Source: Mnemiopsis leidyi (taxonomy: Eukaryota; Ctenophora; Tentaculata; Lobata; Bolinopsidae). From it: a DNA stretch of 33,070 nucleotides. The notes beneath the pieces were generated by a model. The model saw nothing but the letters and a program-made list of their open reading frames with translations, did no database searches and had not been told where the DNA came from. The DNA lies in assembly GCA_000226015.1 (NCBI GenBank), contig JH153241.1, positions 100,633-133,702 on the forward strand, written 5' to 3'. The position numbers and the translations under genes were made by a program. How positions within the stretch are numbered: the stretch's first letter is position 1; each line of letters starts with the position of its first letter. This document shows positions 24,801 through 30,228 of the stretch, in pieces.

Positions 24801-26618
24801 ATCAGCAAAAACAGGGAGAAAATTGTCCTGGAAATCGCTTAGCAGCTCGTAAAGAGCAGCCAATGAGAAACCTGAACTGCCATGCCATGGGCTCTTGCGC
24901 GATCGGATTTATTTAATTGCTTAATTACTTATAAGAGTGTTAGAGATAGTTCTTGTATTTGTTTCCTTGTCCATCTGGTGTTCCCCGGCCTGCAGTTTAT
25001 TTCTTCATAATTAAATACAAATGATCTCGGATGGTAAGGACTTGATTTTTGGACTTGGACTTGATTTTCAGACAAAGTGCCTTTATACTTTACAAAGTTA
25101 CTAGATTAAAACCCGACGTACCGCCGGGATTTTCAGAACCTGATTTGCTAAGAACTTGCATCTCCATTTAAAACTTCCGGTCTTTGCTGTTCATTTTTGA
25201 AGAACAGATTATTTCTTGCCTCATGGTAGCCGTACTTACGCCTCTTCCACACAGAACTACCAGTACTAACGCCTCCTCCACACAGAACTACCAGTACTAA
25301 CGCCTCTTCCACACAGAACTACCAGTACTAACGCCTCTTCCACACAGAACTACCAGTACTAACGCCTCCTCCACACAGAACTACCAGTACTAACGCCTCT
25401 TTCACACAGAACTACCTGTACTAACGCCTCTCTTACACAAAATTAGAATTACCGCACTAACGCCTCTTCTAAACAGAAACACCCCTACTAACGCCTCTTC
25501 TCCACAGAACTACGCACAGCTAGTACAAGAAGAGAACGTGAAGCTGATGGCAGATTCACTAAAAACGAAACTAGCTGAACTTCCTCCGTTGGTCGTCCCC
25601 ACTGCCAAGTCTCCTGACGTAGCTTGTGAGAAGGGTGTTAACGAGCTGCATCAGCAGTTACTCAACATTATAGCTAACACTAAAGTTATTGATATTACAA
25701 AGAAGACTAACGGAAAGGTATTGTATTGTAAGATATTAAGTTTTTTGTCTCATTTTAATCCGCATTCTGCAAGATGTACGATAGCATGGTCTCTGCTATT
25801 GTCAATGTCTCACCGTTATAAATAGAAATGATATCATAGACATAAAAACATTATCGTTGACCGCCTTACTCACTGCCTTACTGTGTATCACTAACGCAAT
25901 AATTGTCGTTACAATTGATCCACAATATTAAAATTTTAATCCTAGTTTAGTTAAATTGCAGATCTATGGACGCTTCTGCAGTAACTAATGATCTTCGACA
26001 TTCAAATTTTACACCTAGCCAGTAGTCCTGCTTTACTGTAGAAAGTAGATTTATAAAAATTTTTTTGTGTCTTGCTGAGACGTTGGGTTTATAAAAACAT
26101 CTGATCACGTGATGACACCTGGTGACACAGGATCATCTGATGACACCCGATCAATTCCTCAGATACCTGCGGATGTTTTAGCTGAGCAGAAAAGTACTCG
26201 AGTTTGTCTCCACAACCAATACTTACGACTTAAGCTTCAAGCGCAGAAGGAGATGGGACGGTTAGTATGATTGTTTCAAGCATATTTCCTGAATTTTCTA
26301 TTCCTGATAAAGTAACGGTCGCATTAACCTGATATTCGATATGTTCCACCTTTTTATTTGTGTTACAACACTCTTGTATGATTATTAGATTCACAATTAA
26401 CCGGTCCATCATCTAGGTATTACGGAGCTGGAGGATTTATAAAGACCCCTAATGGAGAATTTGTAACACCGGAGTTTGCCAGAGTCCTCAAAGAAAAAGA
26501 AAGTTCACGACTGTTCGGCAAAATCACCCTACCGCACGCTAAAGAGAGTGGGGTCAGGAAAATTCTACTGGATAAGTCGGAGTTAGCTCGGCTAAACGCC
26601 ACGTTACTCGCAACATAG
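6499..26618 (+). CDS. DCTN1: Dynactin subunit 1 (p150-Glued), 26 exons
   Basis: p150-Glued is the largest dynactin subunit. It binds microtubules through its CAP-Gly domain and cytoplasmic dynein through coiled coil 1, giving processive retrograde transport. Exons threaded with matching GT-AG phases: 6499-6604, 6755-6858, 7283-7345 (start uncertain), 8213-8329, 9393-9552, 10320-11039 (or 11054), 11534-11565, 12219-12320, 12685-12801, 14626-14788, 16457-16610, 16874-17033, 17412-17585, 17841-17963, 18129-18230, 18826-18984, 19089-19312, 19776-19941, 20152-20359, 21214-21333, 21659-21972, 22182-22340, 22498-22715, 25508-25717, 26163-26260, 26417-26618. Predicted length is about 1490 residues, longer than the roughly 1280 of vertebrate p150 because of an expanded basic linker. 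All characteristic regions are present in order. Oddities are splice-site repeats at seven junctions, a two-base frame problem in exon 23, and an assembly gap in the intron after exon 10. The neighbouring genes are unrelated in function. Confidence 0.93.
6945..7307. repeat. 43/37-bp tandem array spanning the DCTN1 exon 3 boundary (9 copies)
   Basis: The core AGTCCAGCTAAATC recurs at 6951, 6988, 7031, 7068, 7111, 7154, 7197, 7240 and 7283, so the spacing is 37, 43, 37, then 43 bases repeatedly. The 37-bp units lack six bases of the ACACTGATCAAG part. Each unit carries an ACCAGGT step that could act as acceptor (CCAG) and as donor (GTGACA). The last copy, with AGCCCAGC and GGCACC in place of GGTGACA, leads into the open exon ending at 7345. 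Because the periods are not multiples of three and units contain TAA, the array cannot be read straight through. Confidence 0.95.
7283..11565 (+). CDS. DCTN1: DCTN1 exons 3-7: Ser/Pro/Thr/Lys-rich basic linker
   Basis: Exons 7283-7345, 8213-8329, 9393-9552, 10320-11039 (donor GTGAGC; an alternative donor follows 11054) and 11534-11565 encode about residues 71-434. The composition is that of a disordered, basic, proline-directed phosphorylation substrate: [20 protein letters not shown], runs of SP and TP, and a tau-like block [20 protein letters not shown] around 10590-10640. A short acidic stretch ([18 protein letters not shown]) interrupts it. In vertebrate p150 the corresponding basic, Ser/Thr-rich segment adds microtubule affinity; here it is several times longer. 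The exact start of exon 3 is hidden by the tandem array, and exon 7 has a modest acceptor. Confidence 0.8.
7346..8212 (+). other. DCTN1 intron 3
   Basis: No gene seen. About 7463-7565 holds a degenerate repeat of CTAAAGTTCTGT-like units (five or so copies with drift). The rest is AT-rich, without domain-bearing frames. Confidence 0.5.
8330..9392 (+). other. DCTN1 intron 4, with one possible microexon
   Basis: Mostly AT-rich. TCTAATATTAGA, itself a palindrome, is repeated twice head to tail near 8714-8740. At 9042-9077 a 36-base in-phase segment ([12 protein letters not shown]) ends at an excellent donor (TCG then GTATGTAAGT) and could be an alternatively used exon in keeping with the Ser/Pro-rich linker, but its acceptor (CTCTGGAAG) is weak. 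Confidence 0.35.
9553..10319 (+). other. DCTN1 intron 5, with an imperfect direct repeat
   Basis: No gene seen. A block starting AGCCCTGCTTAGCTGCT occurs at about 9847-9890 and again at 9895-9942, each followed by GAGACAGCTCGAT and AGCAGCAGCTT. Each copy also carries inverted AGCTGCT/AGCAGCT parts, so it can fold. This array is not at a splice site. Confidence 0.7.
11566..12218 (+). other. DCTN1 intron 7
   Basis: AT-rich sequence with no supported gene, repeat or RNA. The next exon's acceptor is ambiguous between AG at 12215-12216 and AG at 12217-12218; only the second keeps phase 0. Confidence 0.4.
12219..18230 (+). CDS. DCTN1: DCTN1 exons 8-15: coiled coil 1 (dynein-binding)
   Basis: Exons 12219-12320, 12685-12801, 14626-14788, 16457-16610, 16874-17033, 17412-17585, 17841-17963 and 18129-18230 encode about residues 435-799. 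The sequence is nearly all heptad-rich and charged. Blocks that match the p150 family include [77 protein letters not shown] and [20 protein letters not shown]. This rod folds back on itself and contacts the dynein intermediate chain in known dynactin. A glycine-rich break ([10 protein letters not shown], exon 11) interrupts the helix. Phases agree across the assembly gap (exon 10 ends phase 1, exon 11 begins phase 1), so no exon need be lost in the Ns. Confidence 0.92.
12338..12449. repeat. Foldback (MITE-like) element, copy A
   Basis: Inverted arms in DCTN1 intron 8: TTTGGGAAGAGGTCACAAA on the left, and on the right the reverse complement of GGTATTTTTGGGGAAGAG. Its centre is a near-perfect hairpin, GAAGCTAGAGATCA facing TGATTTCTAGCTTC. 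The right arm lacks the GTCACAAA part. The same arm sequence recurs at 12467-12592 and 16279-16418, so this is a small dispersed family. No transposase is present. Confidence 0.65.
12467..12592. repeat. Foldback (MITE-like) element, copy C, degenerate
   Basis: The left arm reads CTATTTCTGAGAATGGGTCA. The right arm is the reverse complement of GTATTTTTGAGAAGGGTCAC, close to the consensus GGTATTTTTGGGAGGGGTC of the other two copies. It lies immediately beyond copy A in the same DCTN1 intron. The arms are clearly diverged, so it is an older insertion or a decayed duplicate. Confidence 0.5.
12802..14625 (+). other. DCTN1 intron 9 (1.8 kb)
   Basis: No gene seen. It contains a run of 13 C at 13171-13183, a short CA-rich stretch at about 13382-13402, and AT-rich sequence. 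The ORFs at 13279-13473 and 14002-14205 show no domain and no splice support. Confidence 0.5.
14766..16240. repeat. 31-bp tandem array carrying the exon 10 donor, interrupted by an assembly gap
   Basis: The last bases of exon 10, ATGAAGGAATGTGCTGAACTTG, with the donor GTGAGTTTG, are copied many times downstream with a period near 31. About nine copies lie before the Ns and about seven after (16029-16240). Copies vary (GAGTGTGCT or GAATGTGCT, CTTGG or CTAGG), and one unit at about 14890-14920 contains an internal short duplication. Every well-preserved copy keeps TTGGTGAGTT, a usable 5' splice site. The unresolved gap is almost certainly more of this array that could not be assembled. Confidence 0.95.
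15061..16029. other. Assembly gap (969 Ns)
   Basis: The run of Ns is flanked on both sides by the same 31-bp repeat, so it is a collapse or unspanned part of the tandem array in DCTN1 intron 10. Its true length is unknown. Confidence 0.98.
16279..16418. repeat. Foldback (MITE-like) element, copy B
   Basis: This is the best copy of the family: two 48-base arms, 16279-16326 and 16371-16418, are inverted repeats of roughly 85 percent identity. Both contain GGTATTTT, GGGG-TC and CAAAT blocks, and both begin ATAGAG. The loop is about 44 bases. It sits in DCTN1 intron 10, between the 31-bp array and exon 11. A short target-site duplication is not obvious. Confidence 0.75.
16603..16653. repeat. 17-bp direct repeat of the exon 11 donor (3 copies)
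   Basis: GTTGTTAAGTAAGTACT is repeated three times head to tail (16603, 16620, 16637). Exon 11 ends at 16610, inside the first unit, immediately before GTAAGTACT, so the complete consensus donor AAGTAAGT is present three times, 17 bases apart. Confidence 0.95.
17237..17469. repeat. 58-bp tandem array of the exon 13 acceptor and exon start (4 copies)
   Basis: CAG followed by GTTGAATGTTGTATTGG and about 40 further bases is repeated at 17238, 17296, 17354 and 17412. The first copy has a proper polypyrimidine tract (CTTCTCTCCAG); the later ones are preceded by ACTAACCCAG from the previous copy. Exon 13 is open only from the fourth copy, since copies 1 to 3 run into TGA after ACTAACCCAGGT. Copies are almost identical (one base difference, GGTGCGG in copy 3), so the expansion is recent or homogenised. 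Confidence 0.97.
17629..17840. repeat. Low-complexity TTTGGTTTAG/AATTTGAT stretch in intron 13
   Basis: Just past the exon 13 donor the intron holds repeated GGTTTAGTTT and AATTTGATTT words (about 17625-17690), then plain AT-rich sequence to the exon 14 acceptor. The repeats are degenerate and do not include the splice site. Confidence 0.5.
18204..18303. repeat. Diverged duplication of the exon 15 end and donor (2 copies)
   Basis: The exon 15 end TTAGCTCAGATGCGAGCACAG with GTTTTTAGTTTTACA is echoed at about 18255-18303 as TTAGCTCAGATTCGAGCTATAG with TTTTTAGTGTTACA. The copies are about 52-53 bases apart and have diverged; the second has lost the CAG-GT context. It looks like an old example of the junction duplications seen elsewhere in the gene. 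Confidence 0.75.
18686..18790. repeat. Array of CACGTG E-boxes, about 16-bp period, upstream of exon 16
   Basis: CACGTG occurs at 18686, 18722, 18737, 18753, 18769 and 18785, with CACGTT at 18706. Spacing is 15-16 bases for the last five. The typical unit is CACGTGACA plus TTACA-like filler. Several copies read TCACGTGAC or ACACGTGAC, close to sites bound by bHLH-zip factors of the MITF/TFE and USF type. The array ends 35 bases before the exon 16 acceptor. It may be an enhancer-like cluster or only a microsatellite-like expansion. Confidence 0.85.
18826..21972 (+). CDS. DCTN1: DCTN1 exons 16-21: intercoil domain
   Basis: Exons 18826-18984, 19089-19312, 19776-19941, 20152-20359, 21214-21333 and 21659-21972 encode about residues 800-1196. 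This is the globular, helical region between the two coiled coils of p150. Family-like blocks are [20 protein letters not shown] (compare the LLxxFMPxxFxxPGGDxD pattern), [60 protein letters not shown] and [20 protein letters not shown]. The 21659-21972 exon re-enters helical, charged sequence ([20 protein letters not shown]) leading into coiled coil 2. Phases are 0, 2, 0, 1, 1, 0 at successive donors and all agree. Confidence 0.9.
19313..19775 (+). other. DCTN1 intron 17, with AACGAAAACT repeats
   Basis: Between about 19580 and 19660 the words TTTAACGAAAACT and CAAACTTTTT recur four times with variable spacing. The rest is AT-rich and shows no gene. Confidence 0.55.
20360..21213 (+). other. 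DCTN1 intron 19
   Basis: No gene seen. The last 70 bases before exon 20 contain three copies of ACTTTAGTTAGTT-like words (about 21137-21190). They are close to the acceptor but do not include it. Confidence 0.5.
22044..22089. repeat. Perfect 46-bp palindrome in DCTN1 intron 21
   Basis: The arms GAAGAATTTACATATTGTAC... and its exact reverse complement meet without a spacer at 22066/22067; all 23 base pairs match. The first 13 bases of the arm (AGAAGAATTTACAT) also occur once just upstream at about 22028-22041. The two neighbouring exons are 70-90 bases away. Such a palindrome would extrude a cruciform or fold as a long RNA hairpin. Confidence 0.98.
22182..22715 (+). CDS. DCTN1: DCTN1 exons 22-23: coiled coil 2
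   Basis: Exons 22182-22340 and 22498-22715 encode about residues 1197-1321. [35 protein letters not shown] and [20 protein letters not shown] match the second coiled coil of p150, which anchors the protein on the Arp1 filament side of dynactin. The last part of exon 23 has two extra single bases (near 22686 and 22695) compared with two downstream repeat copies of the same sequence. Without them the exon reads [15 protein letters not shown] and joins exon 24 in phase 0; as given it reads [16 protein letters not shown] and ends out of phase. That may be an assembly error or a real lesion. Confidence 0.88.
22653..22856. repeat. 67-bp tandem array carrying the exon 23 donor (3 copies)
   Basis: Units start with ATCAGTGAGAGTGATTGTGG at 22653, 22722 and 22789, and each ends in GTCTCTTCAG followed by GTAAGA. 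The first copy is the coding one and is 69 bases long because of two insertions; the other two lie in the intron and preserve the frame that matches the protein family. All three keep the strong CAGGTAAGA donor. Confidence 0.95.
22857..23607. other. DCTN1 intron 23, part downstream of the GPCR
   Basis: AT-rich, no other gene seen. On the minus strand, AATAAA (about 23114-23119 on the plus axis) could serve as the GPCR poly(A) signal, some 490 bases after its stop. Confidence 0.35.
23608..24672 (-). CDS. Rhodopsin-like (class A) GPCR, single exon, nested in a DCTN1 intron
   Basis: A 354-residue protein with seven hydrophobic segments; it would act at the plasma membrane. A glycosylation site (NGT, residue 21) precedes TM1, which has the family GN (GTFGNIVSF). 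TM2 carries ANDIVVS with the conserved Asp. A Cys before TM3 ([10 protein letters not shown]) and one in loop 2 (SRCILF) can form the usual disulfide. The TM3 end reads [12 protein letters not shown], so the DRY triplet is TRS: Arg kept, Asp and Tyr replaced. TM6 has CNVPLVV in place of CWxP. TM7 ends [11 protein letters not shown], a proper NPxxY. The C-tail is short. The start ATG gives the full N-terminus; no intron is needed. Similar receptors form large orphan families in cnidarians and placozoans. The ligand cannot be inferred. Confidence 0.9.
   Translation of the reverse strand: MASSTVNPQFFPINGAVYYSNGTVCCLCFLVGTFGNIVSFLHFKSKKRNISSVIYMLITANDIVVSITVLPVAISSFSKGKPGILFGNKYGCAAWENLWRIAIYYSVFLVLCLCVTRSISLLRPFLRHKIKYFLIAVLVMALVTTLSLTMFWNSSTGVKFDSSLSRCILFIDEFNTNKDAGLYDLVVINSIFFVAPALVVAISCVISVVVLTSRNRNVQQRELQQSRNRATVTILLFALLYGVCNVPLVVHYVVFTICYSPTYRQFCLNFSNFDKQSIYFNAMGTLLLAANSAANPILYLWRMPALREYTTEGIRGMLGLNRGDRRPAVNNEQQAHNINFVQRRPAPGHLESGL
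24673..25228. other. Region upstream of the GPCR in DCTN1 intron 23
   Basis: This would hold the GPCR promoter (minus strand). I see no clear TATA box at a convincing distance, and no other gene. Confidence 0.35.
25229..25508. repeat. 31-bp tandem array of the exon 24 acceptor (9 copies)
   Basis: The unit CTAACGCCTCTTCCACACAG followed by AACTACCAGTA places ACAG at 25251, 25282, 25313, 25344, 25375, 25406, 25436 (decayed to ACAA), 25473 and 25504: spacing 31 five times, then 30, 37 and 31. Each unit contains a pyrimidine-rich tract, CACAG and the first exon bases AACTAC, so it is a complete 3' splice site. Exon 24 is the last copy, AACTACGCACAGC from 25508. Copies 1 to 5 are nearly identical; those next to the exon are more diverged. 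Confidence 0.96.
25508..26618 (+). CDS. DCTN1: DCTN1 exons 24-26: C-terminal region
   Basis: Exons 25508-25717, 26163-26260 and 26417-26618 (stop TAG) encode about the last 169 residues. [20 protein letters not shown] continues the end of coiled coil 2. [20 protein letters not shown] matches the conserved LL..L......VVDIT motif of p150. The final exon, [20 protein letters not shown] followed by [20 protein letters not shown], corresponds to the small C-terminal domain. The intron before exon 25 ends in diverged GATGACACC/GGTGACACAGG repeats (26101-26150), again close to the acceptor but not including it. Confidence 0.92.
25718..26162 (+). other. DCTN1 intron 24
   Basis: No gene. AT-rich except for a short cluster of GATCACGTGATGACACC-type words at 26101-26150, which includes one CACGTG, just before the exon 25 acceptor. 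Confidence 0.45.
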
Positions 26619-26698
26619 CGGTAGCTGGGCAGCTTGGTGTAAAATGTTCATTGAATAGTGTACATTGTACAACCGAGGACATGTACATTGTAGTGTAG

Positions 26699-26718
26699 AG
26701 ACGGCGTGCACGCCGTCT
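26699..26718. repeat. 20-bp perfect GC-rich palindrome in the DCTN1 3' UTR
   Basis: AGACGGCGTGCACGCCGTCT equals its own reverse complement. In RNA it would form a GC-rich hairpin of up to about 8 pairs with a small loop. It is followed by GTTTTGT. It could be a 3'-UTR protein-binding stem or a pause element; the sequence does not decide. Confidence 0.9.
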
Positions 26719-27203
26719 GTTTTGTATCTTGGATGTATGATATTATCAAGTGTATACATTTAACTTTTAAGGTTTGATTTGAGGGATTTGACCTCACTAA
26801 TTCTTGGGAGCAAGTCCTGTCTCTAACAGTGAGAGTGAAGGATCGGTAATTTAGTCTGCGGAATACATTAGTGATTTAGAATTGACTTTTTGACAATCAT
26901 TATAAAGTATGTAAAATTTCCAAGGAATTTGCCTTCTAGTTGTTCACCTTAAATAATGGTTTTTTCTGTAGAATGAAAATTGATTTTTGTATTTTGACTA
27001 CCACTTTATGTATCTTCAAATGATTGATTAACCAGAACACTTGTTCTTTTGACAATTTATAATTATGGCGGCGCCTTTTCTTAAATTCAATTGCACTTTA
27101 TGACGTGAGATTATGGTGTAATCGTGGGAAACTGAGAAGTTGTCACTAGATTATAATTATCTCGTACATGTGGAAATTTCTTTGACATCATCAGTAGTCA
27201 AAT

Positions 27204-27209
27204 AATAAA
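27204..27209 (+). terminator. Candidate DCTN1 poly(A) signal
   Basis: A canonical AATAAA in AT-rich sequence about 586 bases after the DCTN1 stop codon and 133 bases before the next gene's first ATG. No competing AATAAA was seen between. Confidence 0.4.
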
Positions 27210-27341
27210 CTCAGTCAATCTACATAATTTAGTAGTCAAATGTGAAGAAGTTGACAGGTATATACATTGCTTTATTGTAAAAATATAACCCCACTAGTAA
27301 GTAATTCTAAAATTAAACCCCTCCTAATTGACAGTTATGAT

Positions 27342-29773
27342 ATGTCCCAACAACGCCCAACTTCTCCTCCCTACAAAATACGGGAACCTGTCATGTATGA
27401 TTGGCGCGGAACGTTCGCGCAGTTTTACAAGCTCCAGCAAAGTGGGACGCTATGTGACCTGACGGTGCAGACACGGGACGGGGACCTTCCCGCGCACAGT
27501 CTTGTCATGTTCACGCGCGTTCCTTACTTTAGAGCTCTTCTTGAGTTTGTCTCGACCTCGGATAGGTTTGTTCGTTAGGTTGTTATTTTTATCTTAGAAA
27601 AGTTTTGTGATATTCAGATTGAAGCACCTGTTGTACTGTTACAATATTTCACTTAATTGTTAAAACGCAAATAGTACTCATGTAAACAATACAATGTATA
27701 ATAAGTATGTTGTGCAGTACATTACCGATCGTATGTTAACACTGTATCACTGTTTCACTATTACACTGTACCTTTGTCCTTTACTTAACATTGTAACATT
27801 GTAACACAGTCCCTCAGGCAGCATCCGAACCAGACCGATCTGATGAACTATGATCTGGAGACGGTAGAATGTGTTATCAAGTTTGTTTACACCGGAGTCG
27901 TGCAGATTGAATCTTTATCGCTACTCAACAAGGTTAACTAGCTGAGTTGGTTCTTTATTAGGTGTCTTCTTTTTTTCGAAGAGACAAAATGAATTCTTAA
28001 AATTTTTCCCGCTTTCAAAAAAGTCATCTCTTGAAATAAAAACGATCATCCTACCGGTTTCAAAATGTTTTATCTCATTATTATCACTTCTTTTCCCAAA
28101 ATTCTTTTAAGTCTTGCTCTTTCCAGGTGTTCTGTCTGGCAGATTTTCTCCAGATCTCAAACCTCCGGGATCAATGTGAGGACGTTATCTTCTCCACTCT
28201 AACATTAGACAACTGCGTGGAACTAGCCAACTTCTCCTCGCTTTACTCCACCATTGTCAGTCACCACCACAAAACGAAACTTCTGGAATTCTTACTGAGT
28301 CGCTGGAACTACGTCATTCGAACTGATAACTGGACGGAATTGAAGTACGACATTTTCATCAAGCTGGTTATTTCGGACGAGTTTAACGTTAAGAACGAGG
28401 AACAAGTTCTATCTGCTGTTCTGGAGTGGGTTTCAGCAGAACCCAGCAGACTGTCTCTTCTCACCACTTTACTACAGGACGTCAGATTACATGCTGTATC
28501 AGAGAAAGTTCTAGAGAAACTAGAACAACACCCTCTTGTAGCATCTACTCCAGGTTGTTCGCGTCTAATCGAAGAGGGTCGGTTCTTCGCGTCTAACGTT
28601 AAGTGTGACACTGCTCCTATCAGGTTAAAACCGCGCTCCTACATGGACAGATCAGTGTGCGTGTTCTGTATATACAAGACCTACCCTCCCGAGGTGCTGT
28701 ATCCACGTCCTGACTTCTCTAACGTAGCGTGCCCGCACAACAGAGAAACATTGTCGAGACAGTATGACGCGCGGTACAATGCCGCGTACTGCAACAAGCA
28801 AGTTAACAATTGTAACGTGTTGGTATACTCGAAAATACACGATCATTGGGAGCAGCCCATGGACAGAGTCACACGTTCTTGGGCTCAAGACACTGCCATG
28901 GCAACACGCGGGTACTCCGTGTTTCTACTCGGAAACCGACAATGGGAGTTTGGTGGCGCGTCTCCTAGCCCGAGTGACGAAGTGTATGATGGAACTGTGT
29001 CTTTCGACAGACTTTCTCAAACGTGGGAAGAACAGGGTAATCTTCCCTTTCCTGTCATGTTCAACTCATGTGGGTCTGTGTGTGGCAGGTTATTTTCATG
29101 TGGTGGGTTAAACCTAGCGCGTTCAGTAGGGGCCTACTGCATTCCTACCTTCCTGCTTTCTACTGAGGATGGTCATCGCTGGGAGTTCATGAACGACATG
29201 TTGTGCGCGCGACGTCACCACGGTGCAGCGTCTCTTCAGGAACGTGTATTTGTCGTCGGTGGTAAAACCAAAGGAGAAGACTTGAACCCCTGTTTCTTCT
29301 CAGAGAGTTGGGACCCGGTTGTTAATGAGTGGGTAAAAATTCCCAACCCGTGGAACAACCGTTCTAAACTTTCTCTGTGCAGCTCTTCTGATCGTTTGTT
29401 TGTACTTGGAGGGTTTAATCTCAATCCTGAACATCTTTGTTACGATTACACTTGGGAATGGTACGATCCCCGGGACGGTAAATGGAGCACACCTCTCCCA
29501 CTGCCAGGAAAATATTTCGATTTTAGGACCGCATATTTGGACGATGAGGTTTACATGATCGGGGGTTGCACCAGCTTCGACCCTTACGGAGATGAGGTAT
29601 GGTCTCGAGATGTTAACGTTCTTGACTTGCGGGCGATGAAGTGGCGACCCGGTGCACCACTGCCGTTACGTGCACCGCCTGAATTGAGTGAGCTGGATGA
29701 GATTCTCAATGAACTTTCCTTAGAGGATAGTCCAAACATTCCAATCCCAACTGGAACTGCTGTGCTATCTTGA
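27342..29773 (+). CDS. BTB-BACK-Kelch (KLHL-type) protein, 3 exons
   Basis: Exons 27342-27565, 27818-27932 and 28127-29773 join in phase (2, then 0) to about 661 residues. BTB domain: residues about 25-140, FYKLQQSGTLCDLTVQTRDG, LPAHSLVMFTRVPYFRALLE, then VECVIKFVYTGVVQIESLSL and FCLADFLQISNLRDQCEDVI. The BACK domain follows (about 145-255; NCVELANFSSLY, EEQVLSAVLEWVSAEPSRLS). A cysteine-rich spacer (VCVFCIYKTYPPEV to VNNCNVLVYS) leads to kelch repeats with GG and W marks: LFSCGGLN, RVFVVGGKTKGED, RLFVLGGFNLNPE, EVYMIGGCTSFDP, each followed by a tryptophan about 20-30 residues on. Such proteins are usually CUL3 ubiquitin-ligase adaptors; this one cannot be assigned to a named orthologue. The second exon uses AG at 27816-27817; the AG nine bases earlier would give an early stop. 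An out-of-frame ATG at 27337 precedes the start. Confidence 0.88.
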
Positions 29774-30201
29774 TTGATGCCCGCTTCCAAATTATGGACT
29801 ATTTTTCAGGTTATGGTAATAATATTTAATATTTAGGCTATTGGTAAATGGTTTTGACATTTTTGTTCGTCTCATTTTGTAATTTTTGAATAGTTTTCCA
29901 ATTTTCATACCTCCATTTTTATGTACTGTAAGCCTATTTCTTTGCAACTATTGATTCGAAGTTGCAATGGCAATGTATAATTAACAATCAGTGTAAGATA
30001 TTTTGTTTAATATTTAATTTTTTTTTTATGTAAAATTTGTCTAATTGCACAGACTCGACTTGCTAATAAATGTAAATGAATTTTTGTGATTGACTAGCCA
30101 TTATACTGAAATTCTTAAATTAAGAAAAATATAATCTGACAAATACTGCCGTATGTAATCTGTCAATATCTTTAAATTTACAATTTACCCCTTCCTCCTA
30201 G
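29774..30201 (+). other. Short intergenic region between the KLHL-type gene and EFR3
   Basis: Only about 455 bases separate the two coding regions, in the same orientation. AATAAA at 30065-30070 is a plausible poly(A) signal for the BTB-Kelch gene. A pyrimidine tract and AG (CCCCTTCCTCCTAG, ending 30201) follow 130 bases later. There is little room for a full promoter between them. Confidence 0.5.
30065..30070 (+). terminator. Candidate poly(A) signal of the BTB-Kelch gene
   Basis: A canonical AATAAA in AT-rich sequence about 290 bases after the stop codon, and the only one in the intergenic space. Confidence 0.5.
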
Positions 30202-30228
30202 AATGTAACATAAAACCATTGATGTAAA
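30202..30228 (+). promoter_or_regulatory. EFR3 leader with two start-stop elements (ATGTAA)
   Basis: After a candidate 3' splice site, ATGTAA occurs at 30203-30208 and again at 30222-30227, one base before the EFR3 ATG at 30229. An AUG followed at once by a stop codon can stall or reload ribosomes and lower main-frame initiation. Whether the leader begins at 30202 depends on the inferred splice. Confidence 0.45.

Larger units (their letters stand above)
26619..27334 (+). other. DCTN1 3' UTR and intergenic sequence
   Basis: After the DCTN1 stop, TGTACATTGTA recurs at about 26660 and 26682, followed by a 20-bp perfect palindrome at 26699-26718. An AATAAA at 27204-27209 is the best poly(A) signal seen for DCTN1 and would give a 3' UTR of about 600 bases. 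A candidate 3' splice site (CTCCTAATTGACAG) ends at 27334, eight bases before the next start codon. Confidence 0.45.

Noticed and set aside
25229..25508. CRISPR-like regularity of the 31-bp array
   Set aside because: The repeats are directly head to tail without unique spacers, and the genome is eukaryotic; it is a minisatellite over a splice site.
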